From NCBI RefSeq assembly GCF_001854885.1, contig NZ_MDDV01000005.1, forward strand, positions 192,492 through 237,653: a stretch of DNA of 45,162 nucleotides, given 5' to 3'. Positions within the stretch are counted from its first letter, which is position 1. Every line of letters begins with the position of its first letter. Shown here piece after piece: positions 1 to 10,073 of the stretch. A program made the position numbers and the translations under genes. The notes under the pieces are model-generated. The model made no database searches. It saw only the letters and a list, made by a program, of their open reading frames with translations, and was not told where the DNA came from. This DNA comes from Ensifer sp. LCM 4579. Its GTDB lineage: Bacteria > Pseudomonadota > Alphaproteobacteria > Rhizobiales > Rhizobiaceae.

Positions 1-224
1 CCGGCGGCAAAGGCGCCGACGGCAAGCGGCAGGCCGACGATGTAGGAGACGACGACGCCAGGGAAAACGGCATGCGAGATCGCGTCGCCCATCAGCGACC
101 AGCCCTTCAGCACGAGATAGCAGGAGAGCATCGCGGTGGGGATTGCGACGAGCACCGAGATGATCAGCGCGTTGCGCATGAACTCGAACTCGAAGACGGC
201 GGTCAGCATATCGAGGGATATCAT
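1..224 (-). CDS. sitD: SitD, second permease of the Mn/Fe ABC importer (partial, N-terminal part)
   Basis: This is the first 74 codons of an inner-membrane permease; the rest lies beyond the left edge. The ATG (222-224) overlaps the sitC stop in an ATGA, and a GGAGG lies just upstream (232-236). The visible protein closely resembles the start of SitC: hydrophobic segments separated by LVLKGWSLMGDAISHAVFPG, the loop typical of the ABC-3 (ZnuB/MntB/SitC) metal permease family. By family knowledge SitC and SitD pair to form the channel for Mn2+ and possibly Fe2+ delivered by SitA. It is the last gene of sitABCD and is translationally coupled to sitC. Confidence 0.9.
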   Translation of the reverse strand, partial: MISLDMLTAVFEFEFMRNALIISVLVAIPTAMLSCYLVLKGWSLMGDAISHAVFPGVVVSYIVGLPLAVGAFAA

Positions 225-1081
225 CGCGGGGCCTCCAGGGCTGCGGATGCGCGGCGGCGGGCGGCGATAAGGCCATGCTTCGGGGCAAGCACGAAGGCGA
301 AGAGGAAGATCAGCGTCTGCAGCACGATGATGATGCCGCCGGTCGCGCCGTCGAGGAAATAGCTCGCATAGGCGCCGACGAAGCTGGTGAGCGCGCCGAT
401 GGCGATGCTGATCAGGATCAGCCGCGGGAATCGGTCTGTCAGCAGGTAGCCGGTCGCGCCGGGCGTCACGACCATGGCGATGACGAGAAAGGCGCCGACG
501 GTCTGGAGTGCAGCCACGGTCGAGGCGGAGAGCAGCGCGAAGAACAGCACCTTCAGGAACATCGTATTGATACCGATCGAGCGGGCATGGCTCTCGTCGA
601 AGAAGGTTACCATCAGATCCTTCCATTTGGCGGAGAGGATCGCGAGAGAGACGAATCCGATGATCGCGAGCTGCAGCGTGTCGGCGGGCGTGATGGCGAG
701 GATATTGCCGAGCACGATCGTCTGGATGTTCACCGATGTCGGCGACAGCGACACCATGAAGAGCCCGAGCCCGAAGAAGGAGGTGAAGATCAGGCCGATG
801 ATCGTATCCTCCTTGAGCCGCGTGCGCTGGTTGAGGAACAGCATGGCGCCGGCGGCAAGCGTGCCGGAGAAGAAGGCGCCGAGCGAGAAGGGGAGGCCAA
901 GCATATAGGCGCCGGCGACGCCGGGCACGATCGAATGGGAGAGCGCGTCGCCGATCAGCGACCAGCCTTTCAGCATCAGATAGGCCGAGAGGAAGGCGCA
1001 GACGGCGCCGACCAGCGCGCTGACCCACATGGCGTTCAGCATGTAGGAATAGGCAAACGGCTCCAGGAGCGTCGCGGTCAT
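221..1081 (-). CDS. sitC: SitC, Mn/Fe ABC transporter permease
   Basis: A 286-residue inner-membrane permease of the ABC-3 family. Roughly eight hydrophobic segments can be read, with the loop [20 protein letters not shown] near residues 35-55. Length is normal for the family. The ATG at 1079-1081 overlaps the sitB stop as ATGA, and its own stop overlaps the sitD start the same way, so the operon is tightly coupled. It forms the membrane channel with SitD, powered by SitB. Assignment to manganese rather than zinc rests on the divergent mur gene and SitA family resemblance, not on this protein alone. Confidence 0.93.
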   Translation of the reverse strand: MTATLLEPFAYSYMLNAMWVSALVGAVCAFLSAYLMLKGWSLIGDALSHSIVPGVAGAYMLGLPFSLGAFFSGTLAAGAMLFLNQRTRLKEDTIIGLIFTSFFGLGLFMVSLSPTSVNIQTIVLGNILAITPADTLQLAIIGFVSLAILSAKWKDLMVTFFDESHARSIGINTMFLKVLFFALLSASTVAALQTVGAFLVIAMVVTPGATGYLLTDRFPRLILISIAIGALTSFVGAYASYFLDGATGGIIIVLQTLIFLFAFVLAPKHGLIAARRRASAALEAPR

Positions 1082-2013
1082 TCGGCGTCCGTCTCCTCTT
1101 CGGTTTCGGGCTTGGCCGGCTGCGGCACCATCCTGCCCTTTGCGCCATACATGACGAGCGGCCGCTCGTCGTCGCTGATGACCGAAACCTGCCGGGGATC
1201 CGCGTCCTCATGCAGGCTTTCGCCGCCGAGCACGAAGTGGCGCAGCACGCCGCCGAAGGCGCGTTCGAGATTCTCGCGGGTGAAGGTGGACCCGGTCGGG
1301 CCGTAGGCGAGCACCGTATTCTTGAGAAGCACGGTGCGATCGCAGAATTCCGGCACGCTGCCGAGATTGTGGGTGGAGACGAGCATCACCCGCCCCTCGT
1401 CCCGCAGGCCGAGGAGCAAGCGGATGATCGCGTCCTCGGTCTTGACGTCGACGCCGGTGAAGGGCTCGTCGAGCAGGATGACGCGGCCATCCTGGGCGAG
1501 CGCCCGGGCGAGGAAGACGCGCTTCTTCTGCCCCCCGGAAAGCTCGCCGATCTGGCGCTTGCGGAAATCGCTCATGCCGACGCGCGCCAGCGCCGCCTCG
1601 ACCGCCTCGTGGTCGGCCTTTTTCGGCATGCGCAGCATGTTCATATGGCCGTAGCGGCCCATCATCACCACGTCCTCGACGAGAACGGGGAAGTTCCAGT
1701 CGACTTCCTCGGCCTGCGGCACATAGGCGACAAGGTTCTTCTTGAGCGCCTGCGGCACGCTCAGGCCCAGGACGGAGATCTCGCCCCTGGTGAGGCGGAC
1801 GAAACCCATGATCGCCTTGAACATCGTCGATTTGCCGCTGCCATTGACCCCGACCAGGGCGGCGATCGTCCCGGTCGGGACTTCGAAGGAAGCATCGCTG
1901 AGCGCCCGGTGGCCGTTGCGATAGGTGACCGTCGCGTCGCGAACGCGAATGCCGCTTCCCTCGTCCTGGGGCGCTGGCCGCCTGACCGGCCGGGCCTTTG
2001 TCTGCAGGTTCAT
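1078..2013 (-). CDS. sitB: SitB, Mn/Fe ABC transporter ATPase
   Basis: A 311-residue cytoplasmic ATPase that powers the SitCD channel. Visible motifs are Walker [10 protein letters not shown] (about residues 55-63), signature LSGGQ (158-162), Walker B VILLDEP (178-184) and the switch His215 in STHN. The start at 2013 is chosen because its ATG overlaps the sitA stop in an ATGA, as at the other junctions of the operon; a longer open frame extends upstream through sitA but in another frame from it and is not coding. The last 40 or so residues form an acidic extension beyond the ATPase fold (ending in EETDAE), longer than in many homologues; its role is unknown. Confidence 0.93.
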   Translation of the reverse strand: MNLQTKARPVRRPAPQDEGSGIRVRDATVTYRNGHRALSDASFEVPTGTIAALVGVNGSGKSTMFKAIMGFVRLTRGEISVLGLSVPQALKKNLVAYVPQAEEVDWNFPVLVEDVVMMGRYGHMNMLRMPKKADHEAVEAALARVGMSDFRKRQIGELSGGQKKRVFLARALAQDGRVILLDEPFTGVDVKTEDAIIRLLLGLRDEGRVMLVSTHNLGSVPEFCDRTVLLKNTVLAYGPTGSTFTRENLERAFGGVLRHFVLGGESLHEDADPRQVSVISDDERPLVMYGAKGRMVPQPAKPETEEETDAE

Positions 2014-2912
2014 TGCGAAAGACCTCTCGCGATGGTTTCGGAGGTGACGCGCAGCAGGTCGATATAGGTCGGAACGGGACCACCGGCCTCGCTGAGCGAG
2101 TCCACATAGAGCACGCCGCCATATTTTGCACCCGTCTCGCGCGCCACCTGCATGGCCGGATCGGGCGAAATCGTGCTCTCGGAGAAGACCACCGGGATAT
2201 TGTTGGCCCGGACGGCGTCGATCACCTTGCGCACCTGCTGCGGCGTACCCTGCTGGTCGGCATTGATCGGCCAGAGATAGAGCTCCTTCAGGCCGAAATC
2301 GCGGGCGAGATAGCTGAAGGCGCCCTCGCTCGAGACGAGCCAGCGTCTTTCGGCCGGGATCTTGTCCAATTCCGCGCGGATCGGGGTGATCGTCGCCTCG
2401 ATCTTCTTCTTGTAGGCCTCGGCGTTCGCCTTGTAGGTCTCCGCATGTGCGGGGTCGTATTCGACGAAGGCATCGCGGATATTGTCGACATAGATCAGCG
2501 CCGATGTCGGCGACATCCAGGCATGCGGGTTCGGCTTGCCCGTGTACGGACCCTCGGCGATGCCCATCGGCTTTACTCCGTCGGAGACGACGACGCCGGG
2601 AATATCGTCGAAATTCTGGAAGAACTTCTCGAACCAGAGTTCGAGATTGAGCCCGTTCCAGAAGATGAGTTGCGCGCCGTGCGCCTTCAAGATGTCGCGC
2701 GGGGTCGGCTGGTAGTTGTGGATTTCGGCGCCCGGCTTGGTGATCGATTCGACGATTGCCGCGTCGCCTGCGACGTTCTGCGCCATGTCGGCAATGACGG
2801 TGAAGGTGGTGACGGCCTTGAATTTTTCCGCCGCTGCCGCCCCGGGCATGAGGGATAGGGCGGCAATTGCCGCGGCGGCGGCCAGTGTCGTGCGCCTCGT
2901 CAGATCGATCAT
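2010..2912 (-). CDS. sitA: SitA, periplasmic Mn/Fe-binding protein
   Basis: A 300-residue solute-binding protein of the cluster 9 (TroA/PsaA/ZnuA) family that captures metal in the periplasm. A signal peptide covers about residues 1-28 (basic RR, then an Ala/Leu core ending GAAAAE). The four expected metal ligands can be placed at His65 (EIHNYQPT), His130 (NPHAW), Glu245 (FSEST) and Asp271 (VDSLS), the two-His, Glu, Asp set seen in Mn/Fe binders. There is no His-rich loop of the kind common in zinc-specific ZnuA. RBS GGAG lies 7 bases before the ATG. First gene of the operon, divergent from mur. Confidence 0.94.
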   Translation of the reverse strand: MIDLTRRTTLAAAAAIAALSLMPGAAAAEKFKAVTTFTVIADMAQNVAGDAAIVESITKPGAEIHNYQPTPRDILKAHGAQLIFWNGLNLELWFEKFFQNFDDIPGVVVSDGVKPMGIAEGPYTGKPNPHAWMSPTSALIYVDNIRDAFVEYDPAHAETYKANAEAYKKKIEATITPIRAELDKIPAERRWLVSSEGAFSYLARDFGLKELYLWPINADQQGTPQQVRKVIDAVRANNIPVVFSESTISPDPAMQVARETGAKYGGVLYVDSLSEAGGPVPTYIDLLRVTSETIARGLSQ

Positions 2913-3035
2913 TCAGGATCTCCATTTTGCCAACTCCGACTATGGGTAGGGGAATAGCCTGCATAAGTCAATGCACATGAGAACCAGTTGCAACTAGCTA
3001 TTTTCAATTTCGTCGCCCTTGGCTAGTGTCGGCGG
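2913..3035. promoter_or_regulatory. sitA-mur divergent promoter region with candidate Mur-binding palindromes
   Basis: The gap between the divergent sitA and mur genes holds two inverted repeats: TGCAT-N6-ATGCA at 2960-2975 and the 10-bp palindrome AGTTGCAACT at 2986-2995. TGCA-containing palindromes of this kind resemble the Mur-responsive sequences described before rhizobial sit genes. Their position fits repression of sitABCD by Mur with manganese; I infer this from position and resemblance only. Confidence 0.55.
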
Positions 3036-3464
3036 ATGACAAAGACGAAGAATAAGGTCGAGGAACTGGAGGGAATCCTGCGCGATGGGGGCGTGCGCGT
3101 GACGCGCCAGCGGGCCGCCATCCTGAAGATCCTGGCCGAGGCCGAAGACCATCCGGATGCAAGCGAGTTGCACAGGCGCGCCAAGGAGATCGATGCGACC
3201 GTGTCGCTTTCGACCGTCTATCGAACGCTTTCGGCACTGGAGCAGCAGGGGGTCGTGCAGCGGCACGCCTTCGAGAACGCCACCGCCCGCTTCGAGACGG
3301 CCGACGCGCCGCACCACGACCACCTGATCGACATCGACACGGGCGACGTGATCGAGTTCCGCTCCGACAAGATCGAGCAGCTGCAGGCGGAGATCGCCGC
3401 CGAACTCGGCTACGATCTGGTGCGCCACCGGCTGGAGCTCTATTGCCGCAAGCGGAAGGGGTGA
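3036..3464 (+). CDS. mur: Mur/Fur-family metal-responsive repressor
   Basis: A 142-residue Fur-superfamily repressor: N-terminal winged helix (about 1-85, with VRVTRQRAAIL and SLSTVYRTLSALEQQG), then a dimerisation and metal-binding domain with the HHDH motif near residues 93-96 (APHHDHLID). In rhizobia the Fur-like protein encoded next to sitABCD acts as the manganese-responsive regulator Mur rather than as an iron regulator; the same is inferred here from the divergent pairing. The upstream RBS is weak (GGCGG). Length is normal for Fur. Confidence 0.9.
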   Translation: MTKTKNKVEELEGILRDGGVRVTRQRAAILKILAEAEDHPDASELHRRAKEIDATVSLSTVYRTLSALEQQGVVQRHAFENATARFETADAPHHDHLIDIDTGDVIEFRSDKIEQLQAEIAAELGYDLVRHRLELYCRKRKG

Positions 3465-3568
3465 CTTGAGCCCGCGCGTCTAAACTCGTCAGGGTATCTG
3501 GCAGTCAGGTGGATTCACCTGATGTCGCACTGCGGCGAGGATCGCGTACCGCGTCCTCAAGCGGCCAC

Positions 3569-3764
3569 TCCCCTCTGCCCTGCCGGGCATCTCCCCCGCA
3601 AGGGGGGAGATCGGCCAGACGCGGGGTGCCGCCCGACAAAGACTTCCATGTTCCAAAAACCATAGCGCTGTAGAGTCGAGCCGAAGCGCAGAGATATGAG
3701 CGCGACATCGCCGCTTGCCGATCTCCCCCCTTGCGGGGGAGATGCCCGGCAGGGCAGAGGGGGG
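3569..3764. repeat. RIME-like paired palindromic intergenic element
   Basis: Two inverted arms of about 46 bases, at 3569-3614 and 3717-3763, are near-perfect reverse complements of each other. Each contains the palindromic core CTCCCCCGCAAGGGGGGAG and the flanking block CTGCCCTGCCGGGCAT. They enclose about 100 bases of unrelated sequence. The layout resembles the rhizobial intergenic mosaic elements (RIME). It fills much of the non-coding gap 3465-3892 between mur and the end of the glp operon. A close relative lies at 16748-16919. Confidence 0.75.
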
Positions 3765-3802
3765 TAATCAACCCGGCTTTCCCGAATTCGCTGTTCTGAA
3801 AC

Positions 3803-3829
3803 GAAAACCGGGGCTGTTTCCAGCCCCGG
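3803..3829 (-). terminator. Rho-independent terminator of the glp operon
   Basis: Perfect 9-bp stem CCGGGGCTG/CAGCCCCGG with a 4-base loop (3808-3829). Read on the minus strand, the stem is followed by TTTT, about 65 bases after the glpV stop. A second strong hairpin (GCGCCGCCCG/CGGGCGGCGC, 3850-3876) lies between it and glpV. Confidence 0.8.
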
Positions 3830-3892
3830 CGCCGCATCTGCGATTCCGTGCGCCGCCCGAAAGCTCCGGGCGGCGCCTATCAGCCGACGGAC

Positions 3893-5617
<1,725 letters not shown>

Positions 5618-5698
5618 CAATTCCTCCCTTGGGTTTGCGATTGCGATGCCTTGCAGTTTCGAAGGGCGGCCCACGGGGTCGCTCTTCATTCCGGTGCC

Positions 5699-6118
5699 TC
5701 AGACGTAGCGGAACACGCCGATGGCGTAGATCACCGAGAGGGCGATCGCCCACCAGAGATTTGCGCCGATCAGTCCCAGCCAGGCGAGGTGAATGAATGC
5801 GCTTCCGAGAAGCGACACGAAGAGTCGGTCGCCGCGCGTCGTTTCGAAGCGCAGGATGCCGACGCGTGGATTGCCGCCGGGCCGGGCATATTCCCAGACA
5901 GCCATCAGCGACAGAAGCGCGAAGATCGTCAGAAAGAACATGGCGGTCGGGAATGACCAGGCCATCCAGCCGCCGGGAATGAGCGAGGCGAACCAGTCGC
6001 GCTCGCCGTCCTTGACCGGCAGAGCGGAGATGAGCAGGCCCGCGGCGGCAATATAGATGGCGAGCACGGCGACGAGTGCGACGGGCCAGCGGTTCTTGCG
6101 CGTGGCAATGGTTGCCAT
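5699..6118 (-). CDS. glpU: GlpU, small membrane protein of the glycerol transporter locus (DUF2160-like)
   Basis: A 139-residue integral membrane protein with about four predicted hydrophobic spans (roughly 12-33, 50-75, 98-117, 118-137). Its ATG shares one base with the glpQ stop (TGATG), so it is translationally coupled to the permease. It resembles the DUF2160 proteins found in glycerol ABC clusters. Its biochemical role is unknown; the coupling suggests it associates with the GlpPQ channel. The name follows synteny with the R. leguminosarum glpSTPQUV operon. Confidence 0.8.
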   Translation of the reverse strand: MATIATRKNRWPVALVAVLAIYIAAAGLLISALPVKDGERDWFASLIPGGWMAWSFPTAMFFLTIFALLSLMAVWEYARPGGNPRVGILRFETTRGDRLFVSLLGSAFIHLAWLGLIGANLWWAIALSVIYAIGVFRYV

Positions 6119-6942
6119 CAGACCCTCCCCAGGGCAAAGCCCTTGGCAATGTAGTTGCGGACGAAATAGATCACGAGCGCGCCGGGGATGATCGTCAGCA
6201 CGCCGGCGGCGGCGAGCACGCCCCAGTCGAGGCCGGAGGCCGAAACCGTCCGCGTCATCGTCGCGGCGATCGGCTTGGCGTCGGTCGTCGTCAGCGTGCG
6301 GGCGATCAGGAGTTCGACCCAGGAGAACATGAAGCAGAAGAAGGCGGCGACCCCGATGCCCGAGGCGATCAGCGGCACGAAGATCTTCACGAAAAAACGC
6401 GGGAAAGAGTAGCCGTCGATATAGGCGGTCTCGTCGATCTCCTTCGGCACGCCGGACATGAAGCCTTCCAGGATCCAGACGGCGAGCGGCACGTTGAACA
6501 GGCAGTGCGCGATCGCGACGGCGATGTGGGTGTCGATCAGGCCGAAGGCGGAATAGAGCTGGAAGAAGGGCAGCGCGAAGACGGCCGGCGGCGCCATCCG
6601 GTTGGTCAAGAGCCAGAAGAACAGGTGCTTGTCGCCGAGGAATCGGTAGCGCGAGAAGGCATACGCCGCCGGCAGGGCCGCAGCGACCGAGATCACCGTG
6701 TTCATCACCACATAGGTGATCGAGTTGATGTAACCATTGTACCAGGACGGGTCGGTGAAGATCACGGTGTAGTTGCGCAGCGTGGGGTTCTGCGGCCACA
6801 GCGAGAAGGTGCTCAGGATCTCGCTCGTTTCCTTGAAGCTCATATTGACGAGCCAGTAGATCGGCAGGAGCAGGAAGACGATATAGAGCGTCGGCACCAG
6901 CCAGGAGAGGCGCTGCGACAGCGGTTGCTTGGTGGTCATCAT
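6118..6942 (-). CDS. glpQ: GlpQ, glycerol ABC transporter permease
   Basis: A 274-residue permease of the MalFG (binding-protein-dependent transport) family. Six hydrophobic spans can be read. The coupling helix motif, EIDETAYIDGYSFPRFFVKI, sits near residues 165-190 and contacts the ATPase. The start at 6942 has GGAGGAG 7 bases upstream; a second ATG follows directly and could be used instead. It pairs with GlpP in the inner membrane. This GlpQ is unrelated to the periplasmic glycerophosphodiesterase that has the same name in enteric bacteria. Confidence 0.87.
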   Translation of the reverse strand: MMTTKQPLSQRLSWLVPTLYIVFLLLPIYWLVNMSFKETSEILSTFSLWPQNPTLRNYTVIFTDPSWYNGYINSITYVVMNTVISVAAALPAAYAFSRYRFLGDKHLFFWLLTNRMAPPAVFALPFFQLYSAFGLIDTHIAVAIAHCLFNVPLAVWILEGFMSGVPKEIDETAYIDGYSFPRFFVKIFVPLIASGIGVAAFFCFMFSWVELLIARTLTTTDAKPIAATMTRTVSASGLDWGVLAAAGVLTIIPGALVIYFVRNYIAKGFALGRV

Positions 6943-6964
6943 GGTTTTCTCCTCCCTCCCGTTC

Positions 6965-7831
6965 TCAGCCCTTTGCGTCGCTCGTGGTCATCACCGTGTA
7001 GAAGATCCACGAGAGCAGCAGGATGATGAGGAAGTAGATGATCGAGAGGGCCGCGGCCGGGCCGAGGTCGAACTGGCCGATCGCCATCTTGACGAGGTCG
7101 ATCGACAGGAAGGTCGTCGAGTTGCCGGGACCGCCGCCGGTAACGACGAAGGGCTCCGTATAGATCATGAAACTGTCCATGAAACGCAGCAGGAATGCGA
7201 TCAGCAGCACGCGCTTCATCTTCGGAAGCTGGATGTAGCGGAAGACCGACCAGCGCGACGCGCCGTCGATCTTGGCGGCCTGGTAATAGGCGTCGGGGAT
7301 CGAGACGAGACCGGCATAGCAGAGCAGCACCACGAGGCTCGTCCAGTGCCAGACATCCATGACGATCAGCGTTACCCAGGCATCGATCGGGTTCTGCACG
7401 TAATTATAGTTGATGCCGAGCGCGGCGAGCGTGCGTCCGAGCAGGCCGATGTCGACGCGACCGAAGACCTGCCAGATGGTGCCGACGACGTTCCACGGAA
7501 TGAGCAGCGGCAGCGCCATCAGGACCAGGCAGATCGGCACGCCGATGCCCTTCTTCGGCATGTTGAGCGCGATGACGATGCCGAGCGGAATCTCGATCGC
7601 CAGAATGATCGCCGAAAAGATCAGGTTGCGGGTGAGCGCGTCCCAGAAGCGGTCGGATTCGAGCACGTCCTGGAACCAGTCGGTGCCGGCCCAGAAGAAC
7701 TCGTTATTGCCGAAGGTGTCCTGCACGGAATAGTTGACCACGGTCATCAGCGGGATCACCGCCGAGAAGGCGACGAGCACCAGCACCGGCAGGACCATGA
7801 ACCAGGCATTGTTGTTCCAGGTCTTTTCCAT
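6965..7831 (-). CDS. glpP: GlpP, glycerol ABC transporter permease
   Basis: A 288-residue MalF-type permease. The start at 7831, which begins MEKTWNNNAWF, lies one base past the glpT stop. The frame is open further upstream, but that part overlaps glpT and reads as low-complexity Arg/Ser/Pro. The first hydrophobic span is at about 10-35 and the EAA-type coupling motif reads YYQAAKIDGASRWSVFRYIQ in the C-terminal half. It partners GlpQ; both are 22 bases apart on the same transcript. Confidence 0.87.
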   Translation of the reverse strand: MEKTWNNNAWFMVLPVLVLVAFSAVIPLMTVVNYSVQDTFGNNEFFWAGTDWFQDVLESDRFWDALTRNLIFSAIILAIEIPLGIVIALNMPKKGIGVPICLVLMALPLLIPWNVVGTIWQVFGRVDIGLLGRTLAALGINYNYVQNPIDAWVTLIVMDVWHWTSLVVLLCYAGLVSIPDAYYQAAKIDGASRWSVFRYIQLPKMKRVLLIAFLLRFMDSFMIYTEPFVVTGGGPGNSTTFLSIDLVKMAIGQFDLGPAAALSIIYFLIILLLSWIFYTVMTTSDAKG

Positions 7832-7832
7832 G

Positions 7833-8903
7833 TCAGGCCTCCTCGCCGACGCGCCAGGAATCGGCATAGATGTTGATGGCCTGCCGATCGAAGGTGACGT
7901 GCGGCTCGGCGGGGATCTCGCCGTCCTCGTCGACGATGATCGAGATCGGCCGATCGGCGAAGCGGGCGCGCACGACCTTGTGGCGGCCGATGTCCTCGAC
8001 CTTGGTGATCGCAACCGGCATGCCTTCGCGGCCGAGCGAAATGAATTCCGGGCGGATGCCGAGTTCGGTCGTGGCGCCGGCCTTGATCTTCGGCCGGAAA
8101 CCGAGGGCAATGCTTTCGCCGCCGACCGCCGCCGTGGCTCCATCGATCTTCGCCGGCAGCACGTTCATGCCCGGCGAGCCGATGAAGTAGCCGACGAAGG
8201 TGTGGCTCGGCCGCTCGAAGAGCTCGGCCGGCGTGCCGATCTGGACGATCTGTCCGTCATACATGACGACCACCTTGTCGGCGAAGGTCAGCGCCTCGGT
8301 CTGGTCATGCGTGACATAGACCATGGTGAAGCCGAATCGCTTGTGCAGCCGCTTGATCTGCGAGCGCAGCACCCATTTCATCTCCGGGTCGATGACGGTC
8401 AGCGGCTCGTCGAACAGGATGGCGCTGACATCGGAGCGCACGAGCCCCCGGCCGAGCGAGATCTTCTGCTTCTGGTCGGCCGTCAGCCCGCGCGCGGTCT
8501 TCTTCGCCCAGCCGCCGAGGCCGATCATCTCGATGATCTCCTTGACCCGGCGGTCGACCTCCGCTTCCGGCACATGGCGGTTGCGCAACGGGAAAGCGAG
8601 ATTGTCATAGACGGTCATCGTGTCGTAGATGACCGGGAACTGAAACACCTGTGCGATGTTGCGGTGCTGGGTCGCGAGATGCGTCACATCGGTGCCGTCG
8701 AAGAGGATTTGGCCCTCCGACGGATTGATGAGCCCGGAAATGATGTTGAGCAGCGTGGTCTTGCCGCAGCCCGAAGGGCCGAGCAGCGCATAGGCGCCGC
8801 CGTCGTTCCATTCGTGATGGACCTCCTTCAGCGCATAGTCGGCTTCCGACTTCGGCTTGGCGCCGTAGGCGTGACGGATATGCTCGAGATTGATACGTGC
8901 CAT
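7833..8903 (-). CDS. glpT: GlpT, glycerol ABC transporter ATPase with degenerate signature motif
   Basis: A 356-residue MalK/UgpC-type ATPase with a C-terminal regulatory region. Walker A GPSGCGKTT (42-50), Q-loop Gln88, Walker B AILFDEP (161-167) and switch His199 (VTHDQTEA) are all intact. The ABC signature is not: where LSGGQ is expected the protein has LTADQ (140-144). The partner GlpS has the reverse pattern, an intact signature but no switch His. RBS GGAGGAG precedes the ATG. The name follows the R. leguminosarum glycerol operon; it is unrelated to the enteric glycerol-3-phosphate antiporter GlpT. Confidence 0.88.
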   Translation of the reverse strand: MARINLEHIRHAYGAKPKSEADYALKEVHHEWNDGGAYALLGPSGCGKTTLLNIISGLINPSEGQILFDGTDVTHLATQHRNIAQVFQFPVIYDTMTVYDNLAFPLRNRHVPEAEVDRRVKEIIEMIGLGGWAKKTARGLTADQKQKISLGRGLVRSDVSAILFDEPLTVIDPEMKWVLRSQIKRLHKRFGFTMVYVTHDQTEALTFADKVVVMYDGQIVQIGTPAELFERPSHTFVGYFIGSPGMNVLPAKIDGATAAVGGESIALGFRPKIKAGATTELGIRPEFISLGREGMPVAITKVEDIGRHKVVRARFADRPISIIVDEDGEIPAEPHVTFDRQAINIYADSWRVGEEA

Positions 8904-8922
8904 GGTCTCCTCCCAGCGCCGC

Positions 8923-9993
8923 TCAGGCCGTGCCGCCGGTCGCCCGGCCGTCCGGCCCGAAGGCCATTAGGTGGCGGGTGTCGACGAAGATCTCGAGATC
9001 CGCGTCCGGTTCGATGTCGTGGACGCCGGGTGCAAGCATCACCCAGCGCGCGTCGGCGAAGCCGACGTGAATGAAGCTCTCCGAGCCGGCGATCTCCGAT
9101 ATCGCCGTCTTGACCGTGAGCAAGTCGCCGCTGCCGTTCTGCCGGCCGAAGGAAATGTGATGCGGCTGGAAGGCCACGGTGCAGGGCCCGTCCGCAACGG
9201 CCGCGAGATGGCGGGGAACGGAAAGCACAGGCTTACCTTCGAGCGTGAATTGCGATCCCGATTTGACGAGCTCGATCGTGTTCAGCGGCGGATCGGCGAA
9301 GGTGCGGGCGGTGACGATGTCGGCCGGCCGGCGATAGACGTCGATGGTGCGGCCGAATTGCGTGATGCGACCCTTGCTCAAGGTGGCGGTGTTGCCGCCA
9401 AGCAGCAGCGCCTCCGATGGCTCCGTCGTCGCATAGACGAAGATCGCCCCGGAAGCGGCGAAGATCTTCGGCAGTTCCTCCCGCAACTCCTCGCGCAGCT
9501 TGTAGTCGAGATTGGCGAGCGGCTCGTCGAGCAGCACCAGATCGGCGTTCTTGACGATGGCGCGCGCGAGCGCCGTGCGCTGCTGCTGGCCGCCGGAAAG
9601 GTTGAGCGGCGTGCGGTCGAGATAGGGGGCGAGTTTCAAGAGCTCGGCTGCCTTGCGCACCTCCCGGTCGATGGTGGCGTTGTCGAGGCCCTTGATGCGC
9701 ATCGGCGAGGCGATGTTGTCGTAGACCGTCATCGCCGGATAGTTGATGAATTGCTGATAGACCATTGCCACCGAGCGCTTCTGCACGGGCAGGCCGGTGA
9801 CATCGGCGCCGTCGAAATGCAGCGACCCGGAGGCGGGCTTATCGAGACCGGCCATTAGCCGCATCAGCGACGTCTTGCCGGAAAGCGTCGGGCCGAGCAG
9901 AACATTGAGCGACCCCCTCTCCAGCGCAAGGCTGGTCGGGTAGATATGCGTCTCCCCACCAACGACCTTGGATATGTTCTTCATTTCAAGCAT
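8923..9993 (-). CDS. glpS: GlpS, glycerol ABC transporter ATPase lacking the switch histidine
   Basis: A 356-residue MalK-type ATPase. The start at 9993 (MLEMKNISKVVGG) has GGAG 6 bases upstream; the open frame runs back to 10074 without support. It has a variant Walker A, GPTLSGKT (34-41, instead of GPSGSGKS/T), a canonical LSGGQ (132-136) and Walker B LVLLDEP (152-158). The switch position, normally VTHD, reads ATTE, so the catalytic His is replaced by Thr190. This predicts that GlpS cannot form a fully competent hydrolysis site by itself; GlpT carries the complementary change. Confidence 0.88.
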   Translation of the reverse strand: MLEMKNISKVVGGETHIYPTSLALERGSLNVLLGPTLSGKTSLMRLMAGLDKPASGSLHFDGADVTGLPVQKRSVAMVYQQFINYPAMTVYDNIASPMRIKGLDNATIDREVRKAAELLKLAPYLDRTPLNLSGGQQQRTALARAIVKNADLVLLDEPLANLDYKLREELREELPKIFAASGAIFVYATTEPSEALLLGGNTATLSKGRITQFGRTIDVYRRPADIVTARTFADPPLNTIELVKSGSQFTLEGKPVLSVPRHLAAVADGPCTVAFQPHHISFGRQNGSGDLLTVKTAISEIAGSESFIHVGFADARWVMLAPGVHDIEPDADLEIFVDTRHLMAFGPDGRATGGTA

Positions 9994-10073
9994 TGAATTC
10001 TCCGGTGTTCCACCCAGCCATCGGCAGTTCATGCATGTCGTTGCCCCAAAACCGCTGCACAGGGCGGCATCCA

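Noticed and set aside
1078..2964. A single 628-residue frame covering sitB and its upstream region
   Set aside because: The N-terminal half is the out-of-frame antisense-like reading across sitA; sitB starts at 2013 where its ATG overlaps the sitA stop. It is not a fusion.
3569..3764. Repeated palindromic units as a CRISPR array
   Set aside because: Only two inverted arms per element, no regular spacers and no cas genes; the form is that of an intergenic palindromic element.
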